Shown here piece by piece: positions 32,535-47,477 of a stretch of 64,000 bases of DNA. The DNA comes from Pseudomonadota bacterium (lineage in GTDB: Bacteria > Pseudomonadota > Gammaproteobacteria > Steroidobacterales > Steroidobacteraceae). The stretch's first letter is position 1; every line of letters starts with the position of its first letter. A model generated the notes under the pieces. It was given only the letters and a program-made list of their open reading frames with translations, was not told the DNA's origin and did not search any database. Position numbers and translations under genes: made by a program. The stretch is taken from positions 1 to 64,000 of the forward strand of contig CAUJIK010000037.1 of NCBI GenBank assembly GCA_963205255.1, read 5' to 3'.

Positions 32535-33192
32535 GGCTGCGCGGTACCGATTACGTCGGCGTCCGCGGGCGGCTTGAAGGCGACGAGCGCGGGATCCACC
32601 GGCTGGTTGCGCAGCACCTGGGTGAATCGCAGCTGCGAGCGCTGGCCGAGGCGGTCGAGGATGACCATGCGCGCCAGCTGCGTGCCCTGGAAACCGAATG
32701 AAGCTTCACGGAAGTCGGACGCCGGATCACGCGGCAGCACCTTCACCCAGTCGAGGCCTTCGCTGCGACCGGCATTGCGCTGCTCGAAGGCCGAGCGCAG
32801 TTCGGCGCCGCCCGCCAGCAGCATGGCCGGAGACTGCGGCAGAGCCTCGGAAAGCGGGCGCACGGTGACCTGCTCCAGGTCGCGGTCGTAGAACCACAGA
32901 TTGCTCCCATCGGCGACCAGCAGCTGCGCGCCGGGATCGGCGCCCGCGGGCGTGGACTCCCAGCGGAACTTGCCGGGACGGACGATGACCAGACGGCCTT
33001 CGCCATCCTGCATGCGGCGACCCTGCGCGTCGGTGACGCTCTGCGTGAAATCCGCGGACCAGGTGCGAAGATCATTCAGATACCGGTCCAGCGGCGTGGC
33101 CGCGGCGTCGGCCGCCATGGCGGGCAGGATGGGCAGCATCAGCACCGCCACCACCAGCAACCTCATCACAGGCTGCAACCACAGTACCTGCA

Positions 33193-33193
<1 letters not shown>
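32531..33193 (-). CDS. lolA: Periplasmic outer-membrane lipoprotein chaperone LolA
   Basis: Carries lipoproteins from LolCDE to LolB. The signal peptide (MRLLVVAVLMLPILPAMAADA) precedes LDRYLNDLRTWSADFTQSVTD, GRLVIVRPGKFRWES and LLVADGSNLWFYDRDLEQVTVRPL, the LolA half-barrel strands with the conserved Arg of the hydrophobic cavity (KFRWE). 220 residues. The start could be M1 at 33193, which overlaps the ftsK stop as TGATG, or M10 (MRLLVV), which gives a more usual signal peptide. Following ftsK is the standard arrangement. Confidence 0.94.
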
Positions 33194-36574
<3,381 letters not shown>

Positions 36575-36576
36575 CG

Positions 36577-37731
36577 ATGGACAACGGCAGCGCGGCTCTC
36601 ACCCCACGCGAGCTGGCCTCCATCGACGAGGTGGACGCGGCCAGCTGGAACCGGCTGGTCGGCGCCGACTGCCCCTTCCTGCGGCATGAGTTCCTGGCCG
36701 CGCTGGAGCACAGCGGCTGCGCCACGCCGCGCACCGGCTGGACACCGGCCCACCGCGCGCTGTTCGACGGCGACACGCTGGTGGCCGCAGCGCCGGCCTG
36801 GCGCAAGGACCACTCCTGGGGCGAGTTCGTGTTCGATTTCGCCTGGGCGCAGGCCTGGGCGCGCGCCGGCCGCGCCTACTATCCGAAACTGGTGTGCGCG
36901 GTGCCCTTCTCTCCCGTGGGCGGAGCGCGCCTGCTCACCCTGCCCGGCCGTGATGAGCAGACGCTGCGCAGCGCGTTGATCAGCGAGCTGGCCGCGCAGG
37001 CAGCCGCGGAAGGGATGTCGTCGGCGCATGCACTGTTCATCGAGGATGCCGAGCGCGAATGCTTCGCCGCGCAGCACTGGCTGCTGCGGCGGGACGTGCA
37101 GTTCCACTGGTCCAATGCCGGCTACCGCGATTTCGAGCACTACCTTGCGGGCTTCACCGCGGAGAAGCGCAAGAAGCTGCGCCGCGAGCGACGGCGCTGC
37201 CGGGAGGAAGGCATCGAGTTCGTCACGCTGCACGGGCCGGAAATCGATGAACCGACACTGCAGCACGTGCATGCGCTGCATGCGCATCATTTCCATCGTC
37301 ACGGACATGAGCCTTATCTGAACCTCGCCTTCTTCCGTGAAATCCGCGCCACGCTCGGCGAGGCATTGATGGTGAAGCTGGCACGCCACCGCGGCCACAT
37401 CGTCGGCGCGGCGGTGTTCTTGCGCTCACCCACTGTGCTCTATGGGCGCTATTGGGGCGCGAGCGAGGATTTCCACAGCCTGCATTTCGAGACCTGCTAC
37501 CACCAGGGCATCGAGTACTGCATTGACCATGGCCTTGCGCGCTTCGAGCCAGGCACACAGGGCGAGCACAAGGTGGCGCGCGGCTTCGAGCCGCGGCTCA
37601 CCTGGTCGGCGCACTACATCGTCGATGCCGACCTGCGGGCCGTGCTGGCCGCGCATCTGCGCCGCGAGGGTCAGGCGGTGGACCATTACGCCGATGAAAT
37701 CGGACTGCACACACCGTTCCGCCGCGCATGA
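36577..37731 (+). CDS. FemAB-like GNAT-fold protein (DUF482 family)
   Basis: 384 residues of the DUF482/'peptidogalycan biosynthesis' FemAB-like family, a double GNAT fold. Typical stretches are CPFLRHEFLAALEHSGC, AYYPKLVCAVPFSPVGGARLL, the basic YLAGFTAEKRKKLRRERRR, PYLNLAFFREIRATLG and FEPGTQGEHKVARGFEPRLTWSAHYI. An N-acyltransferase using an aminoacyl- or acyl-donor is assumed for the fold; the substrate is unknown. It sits between trxB (2 nt) and aat (13 nt). Since aat transfers amino acids from tRNA, a neighbouring GNAT-fold protein may be more than chance, but this is speculation. Confidence 0.85.
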   Translation: MDNGSAALTPRELASIDEVDAASWNRLVGADCPFLRHEFLAALEHSGCATPRTGWTPAHRALFDGDTLVAAAPAWRKDHSWGEFVFDFAWAQAWARAGRAYYPKLVCAVPFSPVGGARLLTLPGRDEQTLRSALISELAAQAAAEGMSSAHALFIEDAERECFAAQHWLLRRDVQFHWSNAGYRDFEHYLAGFTAEKRKKLRRERRRCREEGIEFVTLHGPEIDEPTLQHVHALHAHHFHRHGHEPYLNLAFFREIRATLGEALMVKLARHRGHIVGAAVFLRSPTVLYGRYWGASEDFHSLHFETCYHQGIEYCIDHGLARFEPGTQGEHKVARGFEPRLTWSAHYIVDADLRAVLAAHLRREGQAVDHYADEIGLHTPFRRA

Positions 37732-37744
37732 AAGGCACGGTCAC

Positions 37745-38404
37745 ATGAAAGGCCTCGCCTGGATCGCTCCCGACGCCGCACCGGACGCCTTTCCACCGGT
37801 GGAAGCAGCGCTGGAGGATCCACCCGGACTGCTGGCGGCCGGCGGCGACCTGTCCACGCCGCGGTTGATTGCAGCCTATGCGCGCGGCATCTTTCCGTGG
37901 TTCATGGAAGGCCAGCCAGTGCTGTGGTGGTCGCCCGACCCGCGCGAGGTGCTGTTCCCGGCGCAGTTCCACCGCTCGCGCAGCCTGCAGAAGCAGCTGC
38001 GCCGCGGCGATTTCAGGATCACCGAGGACCAGGCTTTCGAGCGGGTGGTCAGCGGATGCGCAGCGGTACGCGCCGCGGCAAGCGGCACCTGGATCACCGC
38101 CGACATGCAGGCCGCCTATGGCCGGCTGCACCGTGCCGGCCACGCCCACAGTATCGAGGTATGGCGGGGCGAGGCGCTGGTCGGAGGGCTGTATGGAGTA
38201 CGCAGCGGGCGGGTATTCAGCGGCGAATCCATGTACAGCCTGGAGAGCAACGCCTCCAAGGCGGCCCTGTCGTGGCTGGCGGCCCACTGCGCGGACCGCG
38301 GCATCGAGCTCATCGACTGCCAGATGCCCTCGGCCCATCTGCGCAGCCTCGGGAGCCGCCCGCTGCCCCGCAGAGGCTTCCTGGCCTTCCTTGCGCAGGG
38401 CTGA
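37745..38404 (+). CDS. aat: Leucyl/phenylalanyl-tRNA-protein transferase
   Basis: Adds Leu or Phe from tRNA to N-terminal Arg/Lys, making N-degrons read by ClpS-ClpAP (encoded at 40-43 kb). Signature stretches are [83 protein letters not shown] and [32 protein letters not shown] at 37745 ([10 protein letters not shown]) is chosen: the track start lies in the upstream gene. 219 residues. infA follows after 65 nt, the usual neighbour. Confidence 0.96.
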   Translation: MKGLAWIAPDAAPDAFPPVEAALEDPPGLLAAGGDLSTPRLIAAYARGIFPWFMEGQPVLWWSPDPREVLFPAQFHRSRSLQKQLRRGDFRITEDQAFERVVSGCAAVRAAASGTWITADMQAAYGRLHRAGHAHSIEVWRGEALVGGLYGVRSGRVFSGESMYSLESNASKAALSWLAAHCADRGIELIDCQMPSAHLRSLGSRPLPRRGFLAFLAQG

Positions 38405-38469
38405 ATTGCATTGCAGCGCGGGTTTATGCAGAATCCGCCCCCTTTATTGCGCAGGAAACCCGACCGCAC

Positions 38470-38688
38470 ATGGCCAAAGACGACGCGATCCAGATGGAAG
38501 GCGAGGTCATCGAGACCCTGCCCAACACGACTTTTCGCGTGCAACTGAAGAACGGCCACGTCCTCACCGCCCACATCTCGGGCAAGATGCGCAAGAACTA
38601 CATCCGCATCCTCACCGGCGACGCGGTGACGGTCGAGATGACTCCCTACGACCTGACCAAGGGCCGCATCGTCTACCGCGGGCGATAG
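38470..38688 (+). CDS. infA: Translation initiation factor IF-1
   Basis: The 72-residue OB-fold protein binds the ribosomal A-site during initiation. The sequence [20 protein letters not shown], with later [20 protein letters not shown] and [12 protein letters not shown], is an unmistakable IF-1. ATG at 38470; a TTGCAT/TATGCA-like stretch near 38410-38430 could provide a promoter independent of aat. Confidence 0.98.
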   Translation: MAKDDAIQMEGEVIETLPNTTFRVQLKNGHVLTAHISGKMRKNYIRILTGDAVTVEMTPYDLTKGRIVYRGR

Positions 38689-38787
38689 AGGCATCTTCCA
38701 GGCCCCGCGAAACTTGAGGCCGCGTCGCGGCGGTCGCATCGTCCTGCCGCGGCGTGCGGTCAGCGCCAGTCCCGGCGAACGCCTGTC

Positions 38788-39469
38788 CTAATCCGCCCGT
38801 CCTTCGGTCAGCGCAATGCTCAGCTCCCAGAGCCGCTGCCGGGCGCTGGCGTCGTAGGCTTGCGCATTCGCCCGCGCTTCGCTCATCTGGTTGAAGTACA
38901 GCCCGGTGCGCCCGGCGAGTGCCGGCCCCACTGCCAGCTGCATGACCGAATCCGCGCCGTCCTGCACCGAGGATCTCGCCTGCATGCCGATGTTGGTGAC
39001 CATCGGCGTGTTCATCATGGTCGCAGGATGCAGCGCGTTGACGGTCACGCTGGCAGCGTCGAGCTGCTCGGCAAGCGTGAAGGTGAACAGGATCTGGGCC
39101 AGCTTGGGTTGTGAGTAGGCCGCACCACTCTGGTAGTCGCGCTCGAGCATCACGTCATCGAAGTCGATCGGTCTCTGCCCGATGGAGGCGACGTTGACGA
39201 TCCGCGCCAGCGGCACCGAGAATGCCGGCGTTGTTGACCAGCAGGTGCAGTCGTGCATGGTCGGCGCGAATGCGCGCGGCCAGCTGGCGTACTTCTTCGA
39301 GCGAGCCAAGATCACCCGCCTCGAAGATTGCGCGCCCGGGCCCGCTGGTGGAGCCAGTAACCAGCGCGGTCTTGCCGCTCATGTCCATCGCTGGTTGAGC
39401 CCCGACCGCGGACGCGAAGGCGGGAAACGCCAAGGACAGCAGGCAGACCAAGCCTTTCAGACGCAGCAT
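38788..39469 (-). pseudogene. Decayed short-chain dehydrogenase/reductase with signal peptide
   Basis: SDR remnants occur in two frames. The first frame (from ATG 39469) has an unusual signal peptide (LKGLVCLLSLAFPAFASAVGA), then GKTALVTGSTSGPGRA. It jumps directly to IFEAGDLGSLEEVRQLA and LHLLVNNAGIL, missing about 40 residues of the second beta-alpha unit. The second frame picks up at RIVNVASIGQRPIDFDDVML and the active-site YSQPK, with the segment between NNAG and the catalytic region lost. So there is one in-frame deletion and at least one deletion with frameshift. Not expected to make an active enzyme. Confidence 0.8.
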
Positions 39470-39592
39470 CGCATTCTCCCGCGAGTGGCGGGAGAAGTTT
39501 GCCACACCCGCTTTGTTCGCCAGACACGCAGGGCTGATCAAAGCTGCCCTTGAGACGCATTCGCAGCGCGCTGCATCCTGCCGGGAATCATA

Positions 39593-39622
39593 TTGACGTT
39601 CGCGCCGGCTTCGCTCTTAAAT
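39593..39622 (+). promoter_or_regulatory. Candidate promoter of the monohaem lipoprotein gene
   Basis: TTGACG, an 18-nt spacer and TTAAAT. The start would be near 39630, giving a 45-nt leader that ends in the strong AGGGGGAG Shine-Dalgarno before ATG 39676. The -35 is 5 of 6 to consensus, the -10 is weak. Confidence 0.45.
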
Positions 39623-39675
39623 CCTGATGTCCAAGCGCACGCGCTTGCTTATTGACTCCAAAAGGGGGAGCAATC

Positions 39676-40221
39676 ATGTTTCAGCGGAATTATAAAATTG
39701 TCCTTGCATCATGCGTCGGCCTTGCGCTTGCCGCCTGCGGTGGACCGCCATCCAGCCCGACCTCCGATGCAGCATCCACCGACGCGGCGGCCCTGACCTT
39801 GCCGGTCAGCCTCAACGAAATGATGGTCGGCCCGGTCGACGAGGCCACCTACGCATTGTTCGATGTGGGCAATGCGGTGCGGAACAACACGCAACTGCCC
39901 TCCACCGATGCGGAGTGGAGGGAAGTGAGGGACAACGCCTTGCAGATGATAGCAATGGGCAAGATCCTGCAGATTCCCGGCACCGGTCCGGTAGATGCGC
40001 AGTGGACGGCCGCACCCAGCTGGAAAGCATGGTCCGAGAGACTGAGCGCGGTCGGCCTCGAAATGCTTCAGCTTGCACGGGAGCGCAATACCGTCGCATT
40101 CATCGACGCAGGCGATCAGTTGTTGGCGGCCTGCGAGGGTTGTCACCGCGAGTTCAAGCCTGAAATCCCCACGATGAACACCTACCGCAGGTCGTCCTTC
40201 CCGACACCGGGCGAGCAGTAG
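39676..40221 (+). CDS. Monohaem c-type cytochrome lipoprotein
   Basis: A 181-residue exported protein. The signal ends in LALAACGG, a lipobox. The mature helical protein carries one haem-attachment motif, ACEGCH, near the C-terminus, as in cytochrome c'-like four-helix proteins where CxxCH is near the end of the last helix (LLAACEGCHREFKPE). The N-terminal Ser/Thr/Ala-rich linker would space it from the membrane. It probably passes or senses electrons; no partner is adjacent. ATG at 39676 is set by a near-perfect AGGGGGAG SD, over the track start at 39652. Confidence 0.82.
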   Translation: MFQRNYKIVLASCVGLALAACGGPPSSPTSDAASTDAAALTLPVSLNEMMVGPVDEATYALFDVGNAVRNNTQLPSTDAEWREVRDNALQMIAMGKILQIPGTGPVDAQWTAAPSWKAWSERLSAVGLEMLQLARERNTVAFIDAGDQLLAACEGCHREFKPEIPTMNTYRRSSFPTPGEQ

Positions 40222-40229
40222 CACAAAGC

Positions 40230-40259
40230 GCAGCGGTCCGCCTGGCGGCGGGCCGCTGC
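40230..40259. terminator. Bidirectional hairpin between the cytochrome gene and clpA
   Basis: GCAGCGGTCCGCC-TGGC-GGCGGGCCGCTGC is a 13-bp stem (one G-T) with a 4-nt loop. It exactly fills the 42-nt gap between two convergent stops. No T-tract is present; the stem is symmetrical and could serve both directions. Confidence 0.65.
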
Positions 40260-40263
40260 ACGG

Positions 40264-42543
<2,280 letters not shown>

Positions 42544-42558
42544 CGGCAGTCTCCGCGT

Positions 42559-42996
42559 TCAGGCCTCTTCCATCGTACACATCAGGGGGTGCTGGTGCTC
42601 CCGCGAGTAGGTCATCACCTGGGCGACCTTGGTTTCCGCGATCTCGTAGGTGAAGCGCCCGCAGATGCCACGACCTTTGGTATGCACCTCGAGCATCACC
42701 CGGGTCGCGGCCGGGCGGTCCATCCGGAAGTACCTCTCCAGCACGTCGACAACGAACTCCATGGGGGTGTAGTCGTCATTCAACAAGACCACGTTGTACA
42801 GCGGCGGCTGCCGGACCTCCGGACGCGCCTCCTCGACCAGCAGCCCGGAACCTCCCTCGCCGCCGTGGGGATCCTCCGGACCGGCCCTCGCCCCCCCCCG
42901 GAAGGGTCGCCGTACGGCGACAGATGGAGAGGCAGAAATGTGATTGCTTTGTGAAGTCAAAACAACTGCTTGAGCGATGTTTGAACGAGCCTTCAT
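42559..42996 (-). CDS. clpS: ClpS adaptor of the N-end rule, uncertain N-terminus
   Basis: Delivers N-degron proteins to ClpA. The core is textbook: [41 protein letters not shown] and [28 protein letters not shown], with the Asn-Asp and His residues of the N-degron pocket. With ATG at 42996 it would have 145 residues, about 40 more than usual. The extra N-terminus crosses an AT-rich stretch that looks like promoter DNA and a run of nine G (minus strand). No ATG/GTG in the reading frame lies closer to the core, so the true start is unclear, or the homopolymer hides a frameshift. Confidence 0.85.
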   Translation of the reverse strand: MKARSNIAQAVVLTSQSNHISASPSVAVRRPFRGGARAGPEDPHGGEGGSGLLVEEARPEVRQPPLYNVVLLNDDYTPMEFVVDVLERYFRMDRPAATRVMLEVHTKGRGICGRFTYEIAETKVAQVMTYSREHQHPLMCTMEEA

Positions 42997-42999
42997 AAT
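42970..42999 (+). promoter_or_regulatory. Candidate promoter of the gspCDEF operon
   Basis: TTGAGC, an 18-nt spacer and CATAAT precede gspC by about 10 nt and overlap the clpS start codon on the other strand. Transcription from here would begin near 43006. That implies a leaderless or downstream gspC start and that clpS and gspC promoters overlap. Confidence 0.45.
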
Positions 43000-43008
43000 A
43001 CTTTGATC

Positions 43009-43935
43009 GTGGCATCCATAGCTCAGACATTGCGCTTGGACAGCAATTCCCTCGGCAACCTCGCCGCCCATGCGCCGCGGTGGGTCGCGGGCCTGCTGGT
43101 CGTTCTCGTGGGCGTGCAGCTGGCATGGCTTGCGACCTCGCGCGCGCCCGTGGTGCCGCCCGCGCCGGCCGGAGCGCCGGCAACCGTGCGCAACGAGATC
43201 GATGTGCCCTCCATCCTGCGCGCCAACCTGTTCGGCAAGGCGGCCGCGGCCACCGTGGACGGAGCCAATGCGCCCATCACCAACCTCGCGCTGGTGCTGA
43301 CCGGCGTGGTGGCCTCGGCCGCTCCCGACGGCGGCTTTGCCGTGCTGGGGCCCTCGGCCACCGCCACACGGCTGTATGCCGTCGGCAACGCGCTGCCGGG
43401 CGGCGCGCGCCTGCATTCGGTGTACCCCGACCGGGTGCTGCTGGACCGCGGCGGCACGGTGGAGGCGCTGATGCTGCCCAAGCGCGATACCGGCGGCGCC
43501 GCGATGCGCCCGCCGCCCCCACCGTCGCCCAGCACCGCCTCGCTGGAGCGCGTGCAGCAACTGGTGCGCGACAATCCCGGCGTCATCGGCGAGATCATGC
43601 GCCCGCAGGCCGTGCTGGCCGATGGCCGGCAGCGCGGCTACCGGGTCTATCCCGGCCCCAACCAGCAGGCTTTCAACCGCCTGGGGCTGCGCCCAGGGGA
43701 CCTCGTGACGGCCATCAACGGCACCACCCTTGACGATCCGAACCGCGGGGGCGAGATTTTCGGCACCCTGGCCTCCGTGGCCGAGGCTCGCGTCACGGTA
43801 GTTCGCAACGGCACCACGCAGGATCTGGTGCTGAACCTGGCGGAAGTCGCCAACGAAGTCGAGAAGATCAGCCAGACTCCAGCCACCGCGCCGGACGCGG
43901 CCGACCAGGGCGCCCAGCCGCCTGCAGCGAGGTAG
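43009..43935 (+). CDS. gspC: Type II secretion inner-membrane protein GspC
   Basis: Links the secretin to the inner-membrane platform. One N-terminal TM helix ([19 protein letters not shown]) is followed by the periplasmic HR domain ([13 protein letters not shown]...[32 protein letters not shown]), a proline-rich linker (RPPPPPSPS) and a PDZ domain ([32 protein letters not shown]). No ATG is available near the start: GTG at 43009 or TTG at 43003 are candidates, neither with a clear SD. It is 2 nt upstream of gspD. Confidence 0.85.
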   Translation: MASIAQTLRLDSNSLGNLAAHAPRWVAGLLVVLVGVQLAWLATSRAPVVPPAPAGAPATVRNEIDVPSILRANLFGKAAAATVDGANAPITNLALVLTGVVASAAPDGGFAVLGPSATATRLYAVGNALPGGARLHSVYPDRVLLDRGGTVEALMLPKRDTGGAAMRPPPPPSPSTASLERVQQLVRDNPGVIGEIMRPQAVLADGRQRGYRVYPGPNQQAFNRLGLRPGDLVTAINGTTLDDPNRGGEIFGTLASVAEARVTVVRNGTTQDLVLNLAEVANEVEKISQTPATAPDAADQGAQPPAAR

Positions 43936-43937
43936 GA

Positions 43938-45980
43938 ATGAACGACAGGCGTGCAATGCGATCAATCTGGCTCGCCGTGGTGCTGGGCCTCTCCACGCTG
44001 CTGCAGGCGCAGGCGCAGACCGCAAGCTCCCAGCGCATCACCACCAATTTCCGCGACACGGACATCGGCACCATTGCCGAGGCCGTGCACGCCGCCACCG
44101 GCAAGACCATCATCCTCGACCCGCGCGTGCGCGGGCAGGTGACGCTGATCAGCTCCACGCCGATGACGCCGGCGGAGTTCTACCAGGCCTTCCTGTCCAT
44201 CCTGCAGGTCTACAGTTTCGCCGCCGTCGAGACCGGCAACATCGTCAAGATCGTGCCGGAAGCCAATGTGCGCACCGTGCCGGGCAACGACCTGCCGGCA
44301 CGGCTCAATTCCGGTTCGGACGAGATGGTCACCCAGGTGATCACGGCCAAGAACATCAACGCCGCGCAGCTGGCGCAGGTGCTGCGGCCACTGATCGCAC
44401 AGTACGGCAACCTCGCGCCGGTGCCGGGCACCAACACCCTCATCATCACCGACCGCGCCAGCAACGTGGCGCGCATCATGCGCATCATCAACCGCGTCGA
44501 CCAGGCCGGCGATGCGAACATCGAGGTGATCCCGCTGCAGAACTCCACGGCGGCGGATGTGGTGCGCACGCTGAGCGCGCTGACCGCCGGCCAGGGCGCT
44601 CAGGATGCGGCGGGCCTTGCGCCGCGCGTGGTCGCGGACGAGCGTTCCAACAGCGTGCTGATCAGCGGCGACAGCTCGCAGCGTCTGCGCATCAGCACGC
44701 TGATCGCGCACCTGGACACGCCGATGGAAAACGGCGGCGACACCGAGGTGCGCTACCTGCGCTATGCCTCGGCCGAGAAGATCGCGCCCAAACTCAAGGA
44801 ACAGATGACCGGGGTCGCCGCGGCTTCGGGCGCCACGGGTGGCGCCGCCGCCGCGGCGGCCGATCGCAGCACCACCATCTGGGCCGATCCGGGCACCAAT
44901 GCGCTGGTCATCACCGCTCCGCCCAAGACCATGCGTTCGCTGCTCACCATCGTCGACAAGCTGGACATCCCGCGCCTGCAGGTGCTGGTCGAGGCCATCA
45001 TCGTCGATGTGAGCACCATCAAATCCGCGGACCTGGGCGTGAACTGGGCCGTGTTCTCGAACGAGGACGGCACCAATGTTCCGGCCGGCGGCTTCATCTC
45101 GCCGGTGGGCGGCGCCAATGGCAACAGCGTGTCCATCGTCGATCTGGCGCAGGCGATCACCAATCCGGCCTCGGCCGCGACCGTGCCGCTGGGCGCCACC
45201 TTCGGCATCGGCCGGCTGCGCGACAATGGCATCAACTTCGCCGCCATGATCCGCGCGCTGCGTTCGGATGCGAACACCAACGTGATCGCGACCCCGACCA
45301 CCACCACCACCGACAACCAGGAAGCCGAGATCAAGGTGGTGCAGGAAGTGCCGTTCATCACCGGGCAGTACACCAGCACCGGCGGCGGCAATACCTCGGT
45401 GAACCCCTTCACCACCGTCACGCGCGAGGAAGTGGGCACCATCATGAAGATCACGCCGCAGATCAACGGCGGCGACAAGATGATGATGAAGATCGAGCTG
45501 GAGAGCTCGGAGCTGGCCGGCACCACCGGCGACGCCAGCAGCCTCATCACCAACAAGCGCGCGCTGAAGACCGAGGTGCTGATCGAGGACGGCGGCACCA
45601 TCGTGATCGGCGGCCTGATCCGCGACGCGCGGATCAACGGCGAAAGCCGCGTGCCGGTGCTGAGCCGCATTCCCCTGATCGGCGAGGCCTTCCGCAGCCG
45701 CTCCGGCAAGCGCGACAAGTCGAACCTGATGGTGTTCATCAAGCCGACCATCCTGGTGGACAGCGCCCAGGCCTCGTTCGAGACCAACAGGAAGTACAAC
45801 GCCATCCGCAACGACCAGCTGGGCCAGCGGCCGCGCGGCGAGCTGATTCCCATACTGCCGCGCGATACACCGCTGCTCCCCGAGCTGCCGAACCCGGCCC
45901 TGCTGCCGCCTGCCGCACCCGCACCGGAGGCTGGCGTCGCGACGCAGCCGGTGCCCAACGAGGATGCCGCCCGGCCGTGA
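43938..45980 (+). CDS. gspD: Type II secretion secretin GspD
   Basis: Outer-membrane channel of the type II system, 680 residues. A Sec signal ([18 protein letters not shown]) precedes N0 ([23 protein letters not shown]), the repeated N1-N3 domains ([63 protein letters not shown]) and the secretin core ([69 protein letters not shown]). The C-terminus is Pro/Ala-rich. It has no lipobox, so outer-membrane targeting may need a separate pilotin through the S-domain. Its stop overlaps the gspE GTG. Confidence 0.95.
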   Translation: MNDRRAMRSIWLAVVLGLSTLLQAQAQTASSQRITTNFRDTDIGTIAEAVHAATGKTIILDPRVRGQVTLISSTPMTPAEFYQAFLSILQVYSFAAVETGNIVKIVPEANVRTVPGNDLPARLNSGSDEMVTQVITAKNINAAQLAQVLRPLIAQYGNLAPVPGTNTLIITDRASNVARIMRIINRVDQAGDANIEVIPLQNSTAADVVRTLSALTAGQGAQDAAGLAPRVVADERSNSVLISGDSSQRLRISTLIAHLDTPMENGGDTEVRYLRYASAEKIAPKLKEQMTGVAAASGATGGAAAAAADRSTTIWADPGTNALVITAPPKTMRSLLTIVDKLDIPRLQVLVEAIIVDVSTIKSADLGVNWAVFSNEDGTNVPAGGFISPVGGANGNSVSIVDLAQAITNPASAATVPLGATFGIGRLRDNGINFAAMIRALRSDANTNVIATPTTTTTDNQEAEIKVVQEVPFITGQYTSTGGGNTSVNPFTTVTREEVGTIMKITPQINGGDKMMMKIELESSELAGTTGDASSLITNKRALKTEVLIEDGGTIVIGGLIRDARINGESRVPVLSRIPLIGEAFRSRSGKRDKSNLMVFIKPTILVDSAQASFETNRKYNAIRNDQLGQRPRGELIPILPRDTPLLPELPNPALLPPAAPAPEAGVATQPVPNEDAARP

Positions 45981-47461
45981 ACGCCCGCCCCGACTCCCTG
46001 AGCGCTGTCCGCCGGCTGCCCTTCGCTTTCGCCAAGCGTCACGGCATCCTGATCTGCGACGACGCCGACGAGCCGCGCTGCGCGGTGCGCGCGGGAGTCA
46101 CGCCCGCGGCGATTGCCGAAGCCCAGCGACTGCTGCGCCGGCCATTGCGGCTGGAGCGGGTCAGCGCCGAGGAATTCGACCGCCTGCTGCGCCAGACCTA
46201 TGAATCCGGCGCCGAAGCCCTGTCGATGGTGGGCGGCCTCGAGGAAACCGAAGATCTGGCGCACCTGGCGCAGGAACTGCCCGAGCAGGCCGACCTGCTG
46301 GAAAGCGACGACGACGCGCCCATCATCCGGCTGATCAACGCGGTGCTCGGGCAGGCGGTGCGCGAGAACGCCTCGGACATCCACATCGAACCGTTCGAGA
46401 ACCGCCTGGTGGTGCGCTTCCGCATCGATGGCGTGCTGCGCGAGGTCTTGCAGACCAAGCGCGCGGTGGCGCCGCTAGTGGTGTCGCGCGTGAAGGTGAT
46501 GTCGCGCCTGGACATCGCCGAGAAGCGCCTGCCGCAGGACGGCCGCATCAGCCTGCGCGTGGCCGGCCGCGCGGTGGACGTGCGCGTCTCGACCATTCCT
46601 TCCGGCCACGGCGAGCGCGTGGTGCTGCGTATCCTCGACAAGCAGGCCGGGCGGCTGGAACTCGAAGCGCTGGGCATGGATGCGCGCACGCGCGGCATGG
46701 TCGATGAGCTGATCCACAAACCGCACGGCATCCTGCTGGTCACCGGCCCCACCGGTTCGGGCAAGACCACGACGCTCTACGCGGCGCTGGAACGGCTCAA
46801 CGACAACAGCCGCAACATCATGACGGTCGAGGACCCGATCGAGTACTACATCGACGGCATCGGCCAGACGCAGGTCACGCCCAAGGTCGATATGACCTTC
46901 GCGCGAGGTCTGCGCGCCATCCTGCGCCAGGACCCGGACGTGGTGATGGTGGGCGAGATCCGCGACCTGGAAACAGCGCAGATCGCCGTGCAGGCCTCGC
47001 TCACCGGCCACCTGGTGCTCTCCACTCTGCACACCAACACCGCCGTGGGCGCGATCACGCGCCTCAGGGACATGGGCATCGAGCCGTTCCTGCTGTCCTC
47101 CAGCCTCATCGGCGTGGTGGCGCAGCGCCTGGTGCGGGTGCTGAACCCGCAGACGCGCGAAGCGGCGCCGGCCAGCGACTATGAGCGTCGCCTGCTCAAC
47201 GTGCCGACGGACGCGCCCTCGCCCACCGTCTATCGCCCCGGCGCCGACAGCGCCAGCGGCTACCGCGGCCGCACCGGCATCTACGAGCTGGTGCTGATCG
47301 ACGACCGCATGCGCTCCATGATCCACGACGGCGCGGCAGAGCATGAGCTGGAACGCCATGCCCGCACGCTCACTCCCTCGATACGTGACGATGGCCGCGC
47401 CAAGATCCTTGCCGGCGAGACCACCATCGAGGAAGTGCTGCGCGTGACCCGCGAGGACTGA
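45977..47461 (+). CDS. gspE: Type II secretion ATPase GspE, without the tetracysteine zinc motif
   Basis: Cytoplasmic hexameric ATPase that powers the pseudopilus. GTG start in GTGA with the gspD stop. The N-terminal GspL-binding region precedes [38 protein letters not shown] (Walker A), EDPIEY, the Walker B region [21 protein letters not shown] and [16 protein letters not shown]. The usual CxxC...CxxC zinc-binding CM domain is missing: where cysteines are expected the sequence reads VLNPQTRE and [17 protein letters not shown]. 494 residues. Zinc-less GspE proteins exist in some lineages, so loss need not mean inactivity. Confidence 0.94.
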   Translation: MNARPDSLSAVRRLPFAFAKRHGILICDDADEPRCAVRAGVTPAAIAEAQRLLRRPLRLERVSAEEFDRLLRQTYESGAEALSMVGGLEETEDLAHLAQELPEQADLLESDDDAPIIRLINAVLGQAVRENASDIHIEPFENRLVVRFRIDGVLREVLQTKRAVAPLVVSRVKVMSRLDIAEKRLPQDGRISLRVAGRAVDVRVSTIPSGHGERVVLRILDKQAGRLELEALGMDARTRGMVDELIHKPHGILLVTGPTGSGKTTTLYAALERLNDNSRNIMTVEDPIEYYIDGIGQTQVTPKVDMTFARGLRAILRQDPDVVMVGEIRDLETAQIAVQASLTGHLVLSTLHTNTAVGAITRLRDMGIEPFLLSSSLIGVVAQRLVRVLNPQTREAAPASDYERRLLNVPTDAPSPTVYRPGADSASGYRGRTGIYELVLIDDRMRSMIHDGAAEHELERHARTLTPSIRDDGRAKILAGETTIEEVLRVTRED

Positions 47462-47477
47462 CGGCCCCGCCTCCCCG

